A stretch of 64,000 bases of DNA. Origin: Zygaena filipendulae. Taxonomy: Eukaryota > Arthropoda > Insecta > Lepidoptera > Zygaenidae. Positions 33,298-45,003 of the stretch are shown in pieces. The translations under genes and the position numbers were made by a program. Location of the stretch: positions 7,958,501 to 8,022,500 of the forward strand of contig OU015669.1 of assembly GCA_907165275.2 (NCBI GenBank), in the 5' to 3' direction. Within the stretch, counting starts at the first letter, position 1. Every line of letters starts with the position of its first letter. Under the pieces are notes generated by a model. It ran no database searches. It had not been told where the DNA came from and was given only the letters and a program-made list of their open reading frames with translations.

Positions 33298-33894
33298 GTT
33301 TAAAGATAGTAGATAGATGTAGGTACTTACTTATTTTTTATCTTGCCTTACCACATATTCTGTAAGAATCGTAACTCCGTGTTCCATAGGGTGGTTATGT
33401 TGTTCCGAGCAAACAATAGCTCTATTTACGTTCCTTTATCTCTTATTTTTTTTCCTTTTATTTTTTTAAAGAAACAGATAATAATATCCTCGTAATTGGA
33501 TAGGGACGTAGGAACTGAAGATTAAAGGTGGGACGTGACCCTTTGTTCGCAGTGGTTGCATCGGATTGAAAAAAAATCAGATGTTTTGTGGTGATGTATT
33601 TATTATTACAATGGAGTTTACAATTCGTGTTTTATTTGCACGTAGATTGTTTAGTATAATTTGAGTATTCTGGTGGTATTAATTTAGTTTTTTATTTAAT
33701 TTATAATTTGAATCGTATATTTTACTAACTAACCCTTAAGGCTGGATTAATACGGGTTAACACATTAATATAAGTACCATATCTGACCAGACTTTACTCT
33801 GTGGTTATCAAATAGAATTGTTTTTGGGAAAGAATAACGGAATGACCGTTATTCTTTGCGGCATTTTTGATTCTATAAATTCTTTAGGTCAAAA
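33298..33894. other. AT-rich stretch, no gene recognised
   Basis: A short inverted pair 'aagaataacgg'/'ccgttattctt' lies at 33830-33857. The 33870-33894 part resembles the middle of MITE family 5. Confidence 0.3.
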
Positions 33895-34009
33895 ATGACC
33901 ACTTTCCTAAAATATCCACTTACCTAAAACGTCCACTTTCCTAAAACGTCCACTTTCCTAAAACGTCCACTTTCCTAAAACGTCCACTTTCCTAAAACTT
34001 CCGCTTTCC
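33895..34009. repeat. 17-bp minisatellite, about 6.8 units
   Basis: Unit ACGTCCACTTTCCTAAA. The central four units are identical; the first two and the last differ. It derives from a single-copy word present in MITE family 5 (about 28909). Confidence 0.9.
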
Positions 34010-34166
34010 GTGCACTATTGTTGATATTAAAAAATTAACTAAGTAACTATGTTTTAAAAATGTAAATCAATGTTTTAACCACTTTACATTTCTTTTGTTT
34101 CAGGTAAGAGACAGACACTTGGGAAAGTAACATAAGTACAAGAATACCTTATTATAGGTAATAGGG

Positions 34167-34482
34167 ATGTGGACTACTTTTGAAAATCAAAATTCTAATT
34201 AGTCCGTCAGTTAGAAAATAAAAAACAATAGACACGTATTTTTTGCTTTTTCAAACAAATTAAAATATACAGAGATAAAGCGCAATAAAGTTTAGGGTGA
34301 GGGGATCGTGATGTCACTAACCGCTAAAACCGCCATACAAACTGTCAGAATAGTGACGTCACGCGACCTTTCAACTCAATATATCGCCGTTATTTTTTGA
34401 TTACGTAAAAAAATAAAAAAATACGTGTCCAATATTTTTTAATAATCTACAAGACGGACTAAAAATAAAAATTAGTCAACAT
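34167..34482 (+). mobile_element. MITE family 2, near-complete copy
   Basis: 316 bp, same ends and order as 18990-19305, with GTGACGTCAC intact. The close match of the two copies suggests relatively recent activity. Confidence 0.65.
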
Positions 34483-36483
34483 GCCCATTGTCTACATCCT
34501 TTTATAAGATTTGTAAATATTAAAGTATAAATACCGATGATAAGGTAATAGAATAATGTTAATGACTTCAAATCGTACCAGTATTGTACTTAACTATTTA
34601 TAGATATCTAATTTCTTAATCATAATAATATAACTAAATAGTATTATTTTGTGTCTGTACCTACCTTCATCTAAAATCTAAATGACAGATCACAATAGAG
34701 CGACAAATTATTGTACTTTTTATATCAACAATTTATTCTTGTGATCTAAAACCATGATAAATAAACAAATACATAAAATGGTTATAGATAAAAATAACAC
34801 AATATTCATGTAAAGTTGACATTAATGGAAAGCGGTAGCTTTGACACCCACCTCTCTACTGAATTTAAATTCTTCTATTCAAACAGAATTGGTCGACGCT
34901 TTTCCATAGCATGTGGGTCAAAATTGTGATATGCAACTAAATTGCCACTTACCAAATAGGAAAATTACATTTTTATTCATGTTAAGTTACTTAACAGAGA
35001 TATAGCGGTGGAGAAAATATAGTTGTATGCATTTGCTACGCGTGATAAGTTTTAAAAGTTTAATTCGCTCGACCGAGCTTAAAAAATGTGATATTTAGAA
35101 TAACGACGCGTACCACAACTCTTTCTTTAAAGTATCAATCTTTGGTGGTGAGTTTACTTAGCTAAATAACAACGAACAAACTGATAACACACTCGCTGAA
35201 ACCAATTTTATTTCTTTTCTCTTTTATTCTTTTCTGTGTTTCGTTGCTTTGTGTGCATGAGAAATAATTTTCATTTGTTCTATATATTAAGCGCTTGAAG
35301 TCGCGGGCTAAGGCTTGTCTACTAGCCTAGACTTCGTCCGCGTGTTAGTCGAATCCAGACATTGGTTGGGTCTAGAAATTTTTAGACTATGAACTGTTTC
35401 GACATGAATATTCCAAGCTGTAGACTACCTACTCGACGAACTGTGCCAGTACTAAAGATATCATAAAAGTATTTTATTACAGCTTATCCGTAACACAACA
35501 ATATCAAGCTTAGGGCCTGTGGACAAATCGCTTTTCATAAACTCTAGCTACCGACAAAATATTTTAATAATCTCCAACGAAATCCGCTTCCATCGAATGA
35601 GAACTAATAGATAAATAATGCTTTCTGTGGTGAGTTCAATTTTAATATTGCCATACCTTTAGTTCACAGGTTGAGGTCAATTTTTAATTCATAAATCTTT
35701 TCACTTTGCTGTTAAGTTTAGGCACTTATATCGGATACAAAAGTCCTTAAATCTGCCTCAATGAGGTTTTAATATGAACTCCAAGAGAATATTTACCTAT
35801 GAGTACTGGAAAGCCTGCACACACATAAAGGCGAAATTTTGTCATCATTCATGCGTGTGTGTGTGTGTGTGTGGTGTGCGTGAGTGTATGTGTGCGTATA
35901 ATATCTCTAAATATTTATGTTTGGTTTTGACAGTACGTACCTATATTTTTTATAATACTTACATAATATATTCATCTAGTTGAAATTAAATAATATATCA
36001 AAACAAATGTTTACAAAACAGCCTGTATACAACGGTAAGTCAAATGGATCAGGCGGTGCCGTGTTCCCGTATAAAATAAGCGGATTAGCCTCATAAATAT
36101 AGGCACATAATATAAGCCCTCAAGAAGCCATGCCCATGAATCTACACAACTTTTTATTATCTCTTATTACTATGCAAGTTTGAAAAATGGTCTAGCAGAC
36201 ATGTTATTGTTGTGTGAAGACAAATTTTATGATAACTACCGAGTACAATCAGCTTCGGAAATATTATGTTCGAGAGTTTAACCTTTATACCTGTTGCTAT
36301 GACGTCCGACACAGAAATAGAGCATCAATAGACAATATCATCAACTCATTTATTATGAAAACAAATTGAAATCAAAGCAGCGGGCTGATTTCCGCACACG
36401 AAACCGCACACAATCCCATTTAGTTACATACGTATATTTACTTACTAATTGTTTTCCAAATTGACAGTCTTGGAAAAACTGTG
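34483..36483. other. Long AT-rich stretch, no gene recognised
   Basis: Only a GT run at 35855-35873 and a 69-codon frame spanning it. 35290-35360 contains a weak palindromic GC-richer spot. No coding or element signal. Confidence 0.3.
35855..35873. repeat. (GT)n microsatellite
   Basis: Nine or ten GT units, followed by diverged GTGTGCGTGAGTG. Confidence 0.85.
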
Positions 36484-36575
36484 GACTAGCTCTACAAACC
36501 GTATGAGTTTCAGAATGTCGTTAGGAACTCGTACTATAAAAAGTAACTGTTCTGTAGCTTTTTACCAGTGAAAGG
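36484..36575 (-). repeat. Degraded Helitron-like tail, minus strand
   Basis: CTAGCTCTACAAACCGTATG then 'gagtttcagaatgtcgttag'; hairpin lost. Confidence 0.4.
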
Positions 36576-36606
36576 GGTTTATGAGTTCCACTCACAGTTC
36601 AAGATT

Positions 36607-36626
36607 CCCTTCCCTTCCCTTCCCTT
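36607..36626. repeat. (CCCTT)n microsatellite
   Basis: Four CCCTT units. Confidence 0.85.
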
Positions 36627-36828
36627 AGGAGCTACTAACTATACTGAACGTTTGCGAAGAAAGTTTTGGAAAAGTGCAACGTGTTAATGAATCAACCCGA
36701 AATCTGACACATCCTATTTAAAAAAATAAACAAATATAAATTATGTCGAAAAAACTAATAGCTTAAAAGTTATTCAACATTAGTTAGGAAGTGACCTATC
36801 TACGAAATTTTAGGCTCAAAGTTCAGTT

Positions 36829-36950
36829 TTTTTTTATGTCATAGGGGGCAAAGGGCCACACCTGATGGTAAGTGTTTACCGCCGCCCATGGACAGCAACA
36901 CCAGAAGACATGCGGGTGCGTTGCCGACCCGGAATGGGTTTTGCGTGATG
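36829..36950 (+). repeat. Dispersed lepidopteran repeat, GCCGCCCATGGACA type
   Basis: Starts with a T run, 'tatgtcatagggggcaaa', 'cctgatggtaagtg', 'accgccgcccatggaca', 'gcgttgccgacc'. I recall this block from many lepidopteran sequences as the tail of a retroelement. A shorter copy is at 50334-50400. Confidence 0.55.
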
Positions 36951-37026
36951 TGACGTGATATAATAATTCTATTTCTTAGTTTTTTATACACTATCGATCA
37001 TAGATTGTCCTTGGCTAAGGGGGCAG
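36951..37026. repeat. Solo end of MITE family 3
   Basis: 'agttttttatacactatcga' then 'tagattgtccttggctaagg' and GGGCAG match the right terminus of 22370-22816. Confidence 0.5.
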
Positions 37027-37756
37027 GTGTGTATTTCATCTTTCACAGGATCAGTTCTGGCGTTCAGTAATAAACACAAAGCTTAACGCAATGAAAGATT
37101 TATAAGTCGAAAAAGATGAAATAAACCAAACTCAAACGTGGAATTAAATCTCCTGTAATGAGCAGAGTTTTTACAATCGTGCACAGAACGCCTGTGCTTC
37201 GTAAATAATTCAATGGACAGGCTTCGTTTCGTTTGTGGCGACCGCCGGTTTTCGATTTACGACGCGAGTTTTGAAAAAGAAGCACAAAAAGTTCTGTCCG
37301 TCCGTCTATCTTGTGTCACTCAAAAAGTTTGATTATCAAAGCTTTTACCTCTACTGAACTATCTGAAAGATGGACTGGACAAGTCGACTGTACTAGCTTC
37401 TATCACGGTACCAAAGACTAATAACTATTTATACATAAAAAGGCGGCACTCTTCGCCCCTCGCCGACTGCGTGCCTCCCGCGCCTTGCTACAACGTTTAG
37501 TAGCAAGCCTAGAGGTCGCAGCGGTATAGGTTGGTGCTGCTGTGTGTCGGACAATATCACATTGACTTTGGAACTCTTTACGCCGCCGTACGACACACAT
37601 ACGCACTGGACGTGTGCACACAAGCCGGCCATCTGTAATATTAGTAGGGAGTTGATCGGTTAAAAGCACTTAAAACCATTAATATTATTATTAAGGAATC
37701 CTTCCGTAAGAAGAAAAAGAAGAAGAATACTCTTGCACTAGGATAGTACGAGACTG
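37027..37756. other. Unique stretch with GC-richer segment
   Basis: 37437-37630 is GC-rich for the window and has open frames of 67 and 83 codons in two minus-strand registers, arginine-rich (..RMCVVRRRKEFQ..). No domain recognised. It could be a relic or an exon-like patch; not called as a gene. Confidence 0.25.
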
Positions 37757-37758
37757 TC

Positions 37759-37808
37759 GCTAGCTTTATTACCTATTCATCCATATCTGGATGAATAATA
37801 AAGCTAGC
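37759..37808. repeat. Bulged hairpin
   Basis: GCTAGCTTTATT-acct-ATTCATCCA pairs with TGGATGAATAATAAAGCTAGC across a 4-nt loop: a 21-bp stem with one 4-nt bulge. 'gattcatccatgtcgc' recurs directly after it. Confidence 0.75.
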
Positions 37809-37859
37809 TAGATTCATCCATGTCGCTATATTTATTATTATTTTGGCCTTTTTAAAGGG

Positions 37860-39617
37860 ATATCTATTCACTAGAAAAAAATTACATCTTAGAGCGCGAA
37901 CGAAGTCGTAAGCATAGGTACATAGCTAGGGTAAATGAAGTCTTATCGAAAAAAGAATGAAATCAGTACATACCAACCTCATTTTTATATACATACGTGT
38001 GCTTGAACAACCACCGCATTTCACGTATTTTTCATTCACACGTATAAATGTCGTTTCGAAACCACCCAAATTCGTTTAACGGGAAATTCGAGTGTACATC
38101 TTTTTTGCCAACCTCCATTCAGAAGTCGCGCATCGAGTGATGTTTGATTTTTTCACGATCGCAATATCTTCGTGGAGACACGTCCCTGTTTCGAAAAGTC
38201 ACGTACGTCGTCTTTGGATATTTGTGCGTTTCGAGAAATAAATTTTTGAGAAGGGTCAGAAAGAAAATGGGTAAAAATAATTTCATGAAAATTGCGTTCG
38301 TTACTCGTAAAATAGGTAAAGTATGTCCCATCTATTTGATCTTTCATTATTAATTCTTAGATTGCAAGATAAAGGGAGGTTATCGGTACTTGCCCCATGT
38401 CCGAACTTACCTGAACATAATTTACACGTCTAGGTACCTATATAATTTTTTCACACTCTCTACTTATATTATAACAGGTTACGTTTGACTTTTGGGATTA
38501 TTTCTAGAACAACTGAAGTGATTATAAAAATTCTTTTACTTATTCAAGTTACAGTATCCTTCAGTGACGTAAGATACTTTTAATCCCAATTAAATTATGA
38601 TTAATTAAGAAAAAGAGAAAGGTGAAAAATAATTATAGCCGTTTAAATCTAAGAAATTTCAATTCATTAATTAAAAATTTATTTTTTTGCGGGGTACTTA
38701 TTTTTTCTTCTATACTAAGTGCAACAAAGCTTACAAAGTACTGGTTGAACTGGTTATTAATATTTTTTAATATTTCTAACTTTGATGTATAAGTAATTAC
38801 ATTTTATTACGATGACTTTTGCGTTTTAAGCATAAATGAAAAGTAATATTAAATATCGACTAACTCACCTGCTGACCGTACCTGAAACAATTGTCCACTT
38901 TTTCTCAGTACATACTTCGTCCGTAGAGCCATAAACTTCGCATTCGTACAAAAAGCATTTAATTCAACGATTTTACTCAATGGCGGGATACGAATACCGT
39001 TTTAAAAGTAAGTAGGCATCGAGTCCATTAAATTTTCATCAACCTGCCAACAAATAAAAGAATAATTATCATAATTGAATAATGTTAAAGTTTATTAATT
39101 TTGTTTTTATTGAATAATTACCAGTTGTTTGCCGATGTTAATGAGCTGGTGATCAAATATAACTTGAATTTTCTCAACTTCGAATCCCTCATTTTTATAA
39201 TTTTGCATTTTGGAATAAAAAAAACGAAATCAACTTTGTTACCTTAAACGTAAAAATTTGGAATAATTTCCTATTTTTTCTTTCATTTTCCCCTCGAATT
39301 CCAGTTTTAGTACGTAATTACGTGTGTTTTGACTAATAATAATATCACAAATGTCAAAGTTCGTACGTGTAAATGATTGTCGCCGCTCAGCCGCGTAATG
39401 ACTTAATGAGTTTTCATTGAAATTTGGAAATTTAGATTTCGTGAATTTTGGAATATTCTTACATTAGTAATTGGTAACAGCTTAGTATTGCAATACTGTT
39501 CAATTATTTGTTGATTGTTGCAAAACGTGCTATTTATATTGATAGATATACAGAATAGACATATATTCTTTGATTTCATCTGTCAATCCACTCTAGTAAT
39601 CACTTGGTTAACTGATA
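37860..39617. other. AT-rich stretch, weak first-exon-like patch
   Basis: At 38144-38353 frames are open on both strands. A plus-strand ATG at 38266 in good context (AAAATGG) opens MGKNNFMKIAFVTRKIG and runs to a possible donor AG|GTAAAG. No domain recognised. The remainder is AT-rich. Confidence 0.2.
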
Positions 39618-39876
39618 AACTTACTGTTGGTTGTTGACGAGTGAAAGCCGTACCGATAACACGCGTGTCACGTTTTTCGTTATTTCAGTCACTTTTCAGC
39701 ATCTATTTTGAAACTGACTTTCAAGAGAGCCATGTTTTAACTTGGGGAACAATCTAACATTGTCATTGGCGTTTCGCCATAATTGAAGAAGTAGATGAAG
39801 AGATTTTTGTTGATAAGAAACATTGTCATTGGCAAATTATAATTATAGACGCCATTATTAAAGAAGAAGAAGAAAC
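39618..39876 (+). repeat. Dispersed repeat, inverted partner of 28140-28412
   Basis: Same sequence blocks in the opposite orientation, ending in 'attattaaagaagaagaaga'. About 11 kb separates the two copies. Confidence 0.7.
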
Positions 39877-40495
39877 GTACTGTTGACGGATCGCTTATAC
39901 CACTCAAAATGGCTGTGGTCATACAAATGTAAATAAATCCCAGTAGGTATAACTTGTAACAACTTACTGATTCCCGTGGGCTATCCCACTTCTGATGTAG
40001 ACCAATCTAATAATTTAAAAAAATAAGTTTGTTCAAAAACTAATGATTTAAAGTAAACTAGAACATGACATCCTTTTAAGTATAACAATACCTGTGTTAG
40101 GAGACCCCGCTCTTCTATAGCTAATTACAATTATATTTCACAGTATCCTCATTATTCAATCAAACTTATTACTTAAGAATAAGAAATAGTATTATAAATT
40201 TAGAAAAATAATTAATACATACCTACATATCAATTGAAAAACTAACTTCATCAGGACGAGAAAAACCAGGGACTTGAGCCACATGTGTCCCTTTTCGATG
40301 CGCATAGTGGAGGTCAACCACTAGTGGGGAAAGGAGTAATAAGATACCTACTCCTCCCCCAAAACCTGGAATGCTCATATATCGCTCTGCGAGGCGAGTA
40401 ACCAAGTGGCGATAAAAATCAACCTAGTTGCTCTGCGAAAGGAGTCGCTAACACAAATTAACAAAAGTATCGATCGAACTATTTATCTATATATA
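39877..40495. other. Unique stretch, no gene recognised
   Basis: A 60-codon minus-strand frame at 40223-40405 without motif. Confidence 0.3.
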
Positions 40496-40683
40496 TCTTA
40501 ATATATATAAATCACGTGTCACGTTGTTTGTCCGCGATGGACTCCTAAACTACTGAACGGATTTTGATAAAGTTTTGTAACCATTTATAATATGGTCCAA
40601 CTTAAAAGATAGGATAGTTTTTATCCCGGAATTCCCACGGGAACTCCGGAATTACCGCGAGTAAAACCGCGCGGGACAGCTAG
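40496..40683 (+). mobile_element. Helitron-like element, head type A
   Basis: A|TCTTAATATATATAAATCAC start, GCGGGACAGCTAG|T end, standard tail. An AT microsatellite (40685-40700) follows immediately. Confidence 0.75.
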
Positions 40684-40684
40684 T

Positions 40685-40700
40685 ATATATATATATATAT
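40685..40700. repeat. (TA)n microsatellite
   Basis: About eight TA units between two type A elements. Confidence 0.85.
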
Positions 40701-40703
40701 AAA

Positions 40704-40886
40704 TCTTAATATGTATAAATCACGTGTCACGTTGTTTGTTCGCGATGAACTCCGAAACTACTGAATCGATCGTGATGAATTTTGGTCACTATGTTGTATT
40801 TGACTCAACTTAAAAGATAGGATAGTTTTTATCCCGGAATTCCCGCGGGAACTCAGAAATAGCCGCGGATGAAATCGGGGGAAAAA
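40704..40886 (+). mobile_element. Helitron-like element, head type A, CTAG end lost
   Basis: TCTTAATATGTATAAATCAC start and standard body; the tail runs 'gatgaaatcgggggaaaaaa' without CTAG. Confidence 0.65.
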
Positions 40887-40887
40887 A

Positions 40888-41172
40888 TCCCTATTCCCTA
40901 TTCTATTCATCACGCGTGAACGGCTGGACCAATTTTGCTAATTCTTTTTTTTGTGTTTTTTATTGTAAGGAGGAGAAGAATAAAAGAAATTTGGAGTTCC
41001 GGCGGGAATTCCGCAACTCACGCGAGTGAATCTCCGAAAAGGTTGGACCGGAGTTTTGACGGGACTTTCATTGCTAATTAGCTGATGTTATAAGTAGTAA
41101 TTTAGGCTACTTTGGAGTTCCTGCGGGAATTCTGAAACTCACGCGGGTGAAACCGCGGGACACACGCGGGTA
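40888..41172 (+). mobile_element. Helitron-like composite, head G, two tails
   Basis: First tail 'ttccgcaactcacgcgagtg' (about 41007), then 'agctgatgttataagtagta' and a second tail 'actcacgcgggtgaaaccgc' ending in CACACGCGGGTA rather than CTAG. Confidence 0.5.
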
Positions 41173-42571
41173 ATCAATAATTATAAATCAATCTATACAA
41201 TACTTTATATCACGACAGCGTGATGCGAATGCGATGCGCCGATATCATTATACACTTACACAAGTATTCGACCCACAATTTGAGGGAAAGTGTGGTACGA
41301 TACATAAGAGATTCTATGTTGTTCTATATATTGACTTCTTCTGAAACTTTGCGAGAAAAAGTAATAGTATTTTTGTTACGCTTTACCTATTATATGTACA
41401 TACTACATACAGAAATTTTGTGAGCTTTCCATGAAATTAATTCGCTTGTTCGATACAGGGTGGCATCGTGTTTTTAGATATTTTTTTTTACTCTTCCAAT
41501 AAATGAATTCTTTTAGTTTTATAAAAATTTCACTTCTTGCGCTTGTACACACTGATAGCGTGTAGCAGTGGATAGGTACACACGACAGAGTATCTACATC
41601 ATAAAAATGTAGATACTCTTGAAATATTAATTGCCGCGCATCCAACGATGAATAAATGCATAAAAATGTATGGAAATTTATTTAAAAATAAAAATAAGTA
41701 AATGAAACTAATCGCGTATCGCTTCCATCTTTCGGACTTTATAGACAGTCGCGTCGTCATTACGATGGAATTGCAATTCAATGCGGCAAAAAAGACACGC
41801 TGTCTTCTGCGCTGTCTGTGACCATTTCGTATTTGCGAAACTGGACGCGCTTTTAAATGTTGCATTCAACCACTTTTTTCTTTACAAGAGGTATCCTACA
41901 GGTATACCTAAGGGTTATTTATTGAAGTTTGTTTTTTTAAAGGAATTATTCTGAATGTCACTTTACCATATAAAATAACAACAAGAGTTTTTTTTTTTAT
42001 AATATTTGTCTATAAGCTAGAGGACCTTCAACGAGATAGTGACATTTGCAGTTCTGAGGCGATGGGATGGAGAGAGATGGCCAGGGACCGCTTTGATAAC
42101 GGTATATCAGAAAAAATAAATAAACTGTTTCCATCTAAAAATAAACCATGAGTACCAGTTAATAATATAAATCGTATTATCCCAAAATAACAAAAAAATA
42201 AGTATATAAAAACAACCTAGTAATAACTTACATTTTCATAAAAAATGACTGCACGTAATACGTATAATGCGTGACCTGACTTTTTTCAATTCTTATCGTA
42301 AAATTTAAGGGCAATTATATTGATATCAAGCACTTCTTGTTTTTTCACAGTATTTTCTTTTTTGTCGAAATCAAAAGTTGACCTAATTTAAGATTTGTTT
42401 ATTCGTGATAGTGGCGGATGTTTGTTATCTGAAAAGGTGCATAAATATCATCCTATCAATAACGTGTACCGTAACACCATACAAAACTATAAAAACTGTA
42501 TGCGGATTTAGATAATTTCATTATTAATTACAAATCTTAATCGCTACTTTACGATCAAAAAATATTAAATA
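41173..42571. other. AT-rich stretch, no gene recognised
   Basis: Frames of 67 to 88 codons at 41220-41865 overlap on opposite strands and show no motif. A 12-bp perfect hairpin is at 41588-41618. Confidence 0.3.
41588..41618. repeat. 12-bp perfect hairpin
   Basis: GAGTATCTACAT, 7-nt loop, ATGTAGATACTC. Confidence 0.8.
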
Positions 42572-42870
42572 CTAGCCGTGCCCCTCGGTTTCCCCCGCGT
42601 GAGTTTCGGAATTCCCGGAGGAACTCCAAAGTACCTCAATTTACACCTAATAACATTAGCTATAGCAGTGAAAGTCCCGTCAAAACTTTTCAAACCGTTT
42701 CGGAGGTACACCTGCAGGAGTTTTGCAATTCCCACAGTAACTCCAAACTTCTTTTAGGTATATCTACAAACCTTGCTCTGACAATAACGCAGACAAAAAG
42801 AAAAAACAATTATCCAATTTGGTGCAGTCGTTTGGAGGTTATGCGATCACATATACCTACATTTCGGCGA
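42572..42870 (-). mobile_element. Helitron-like composite, head G, minus strand
   Basis: CTAGCCGTGCCCCTCGG start; two body blocks ('gtgaaagtcccgtcaaaact', then 'ggagttttgcaattcccac'). Confidence 0.5.
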
Positions 42871-43454
42871 TTTATTTTTATTTGAAATAACCCTTTATAA
42901 AGCGTACCAAAAAGAGCTCTATTGGTTTTGAGGACTTGTGGAAACCTATTTGTGTCTAATTAAGCATTTAGTTAATTGCCCACGCCAAGCCACGCACTTT
43001 ATATAACCCGTGTAAGCGCGGAATTTCGAAAGCACACCCACTGGTTAGATATCCAGGCTTTGCCTGTGAAAGCACTAACTTCGTCATTGTAATTGGCGAA
43101 AGTCATGCTAAAGCCGAGTCACATTTGAATACAATGAGTATGAGACACGCATATATTTTGCCATGAATAATACATGTAACAAAGCATACCTAACTATTGG
43201 TTTCAATGCAATTTTTTTATGCAACATTTATTACTTGTATTGTATAATGAAATGATATAATTTTATTCCGTTCTTGTATCATAAGTGGGTGGCACGTTGC
43301 TTAAATACCGCCTTAAAAGCAAGGTGGAAGGCATCTTTTGTTATGCAATCTGCCGTATTGGGACGCACCTTAAATAGAAAAATAATTGCAATTTATCAAG
43401 CGGATAACAAGATTTAAAGTGCCGGTCTGATTTTGGATATTAATTACTATCTTA
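42871..43454. other. AT-rich stretch, no gene recognised
   Basis: Nothing supported. Confidence 0.3.
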
Positions 43455-43643
43455 AATAGTAAATACAAAGTGAGTGTACGTTTAGTTCTTGTAAACTTTG
43501 CAACGGATCGTGATTCGGTTTTTACTATCATTTGCAGTTTTTCCCGGAAATGTATCTACTTAGTAGATAATATACTTAATAGGTAGGAAATACCGATAGG
43601 GGATTGTGAAACTCATACGGATGAAACCGCCGGAAACGGCTAG
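43455..43643 (+). repeat. Degraded Helitron-like copy
   Basis: 'gcaacggatcgtgattcggt', then 'gattgtgaaactcatacgg', ending in 'acggctag'. Confidence 0.4.
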
Positions 43644-44029
43644 TAAATATTGAAAAAAACAGATAGGTAAGGCGTAGTAAAATGAAAATTTTTTTTTACC
43701 TAAGTACCTATGCAGTATTTGTATTTTGTATTTCAAAAGTCAAAAGCTGTATCGTGACGCTTCCATATAGAATTAACCTGTTGACTAACCATTTATCAGA
43801 ATAAATGTGAAAATAGTAAATTGAGTTTATTGTATAGAACTACTAAAATAAACTGAATTTATAATTTTGTATATTTATTCAGCTATTAATTAATTTTTAA
43901 AAATACTTCGTCCAACAACATTTTATATTAGCTTTCATATTATCTACTAAAAATAATTTCTTAGGGCTAGTTTGATGAATATCCATTTGCTTTATTGCGT
44001 CTTTCCCAACTTAGTTTTTATTAGATTTT

Positions 44030-44195
44030 TTCTTAATATTATAAATTAAAATGTCGGTTTGTTTGTTTCCCTTTCACGCTTTAACCACCCAACCGATCAT
44101 CATTAAATTATGCGTGCAGATTGTCAGGGAAACAGAAAAGGACATAGGGTAATTTTTATCCCAGATTCCTGCGGTAACTCCAAAACGAACGAGGT
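44030..44195 (+). mobile_element. Helitron-like copy, head D, tail eroded
   Basis: 'cttaatattataaattaaaa', 'ccaaccgatcatcattaaat', 'aggacatagggtaatttt'. Confidence 0.5.
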
Positions 44196-44600
44196 TAAAA
44201 ACGAAGTAAGGGAATAAAACGATGGGCGTACTTTCTTTTTCGCTTCTTACCGTGCCTTGAGAAGTTTCATTGCAAAACACTGCGAGCATGAGTACCTTAT
44301 CTTTTGTCTCTGGTGCTTGTATAATATAAAATATTATCTCAGCTAAAAAGTGAAATCCAAACAAACATTGCGCAGTGTATTGTCTAACATGACCCGAGCT
44401 TACAACAAAGGGGCATGTGATCAATGAGCGTCATTAAATCCATTATCGACTGGTACAATCGTGGACGGTAGGCGCTTTACTATCGGGCAAATTTGACAAA
44501 TCACAGACAACACTGACAAATAGACGGAGCGAGTCGCTCGGTGTGCGCTTGTCGCCGCCTATTGTTTCAATGCACGTTGCCCTCCGCTGTTAATATGGTG
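44196..44600 (-). promoter_or_regulatory. CpG-rich patch, possible minus-strand promoter and first exon
   Basis: 44500-44600 is rich in CpG. On the minus strand, an ATG near 44447 opens M-D-L-M-T-L-I-D-H-M-P-L-C and meets GTAAGC, a plausible donor, near 44408. A second frame of 116 codons (44074-44424) overlaps but runs into a repeat. Neither has a recognised domain. Confidence 0.2.
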
Positions 44601-44688
44601 AAAACACCTACCGTTGGTTCTGTGAAGTCGCGGTACACTTTTTACAGACATGCATTTATTTTTCTGCATTCAAGTTGTGTTATACTGC

Positions 44689-44887
44689 GACGTTGCATCC
44701 TCGAGATTTATTAGAGATGTTTTACTATGTAGTCCATTCTTCAATGTACTAGCATCGCACACAACTATTTAGAGCTATAAAGGAGAATCAAAAATAAAAA
44801 GATATTCAATTGACTACTGTGTACCCCTCCTCCCCGCCCCACCCGGCGTAGCGCCTGCGTTGCCGCACGCCGCCGTGCCAGCTCATT
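44689..44887 (+). repeat. DIRS left inverted terminal repeat
   Basis: Reverse complement of 49942-50141, almost without change over about 199 bp. The inner part is very GC-rich for the window (CCTCCCCGCCCCACCCGGCG). The few differences near the outer edge (CCTCGAG against CCGAAG) are matched by the corresponding halves of the internal complementary region. Confidence 0.92.
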
Positions 44888-45003
44888 CGTTTTTTGTGTG
44901 CCGGCATCGCCACTACTAAATAGGTTTTTTGTAATCTTGAGCTAAAATACTTTTTATTCTACCTACAAAAAATAATAAAATAATGTGAAGTTAAAGGTTA
45001 ACT

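Noticed and set aside
38119..38353. Opposing frames of 64 to 70 codons
   Set aside because: Open on both strands without motif. The ATG with a nearby GTAAAG was noted, but the evidence is weaker than at 62038.
44074..44424. 116-codon minus-strand frame
   Set aside because: Its C-terminal third is translated from a Helitron-like copy at 44030-44195 and no domain is visible.
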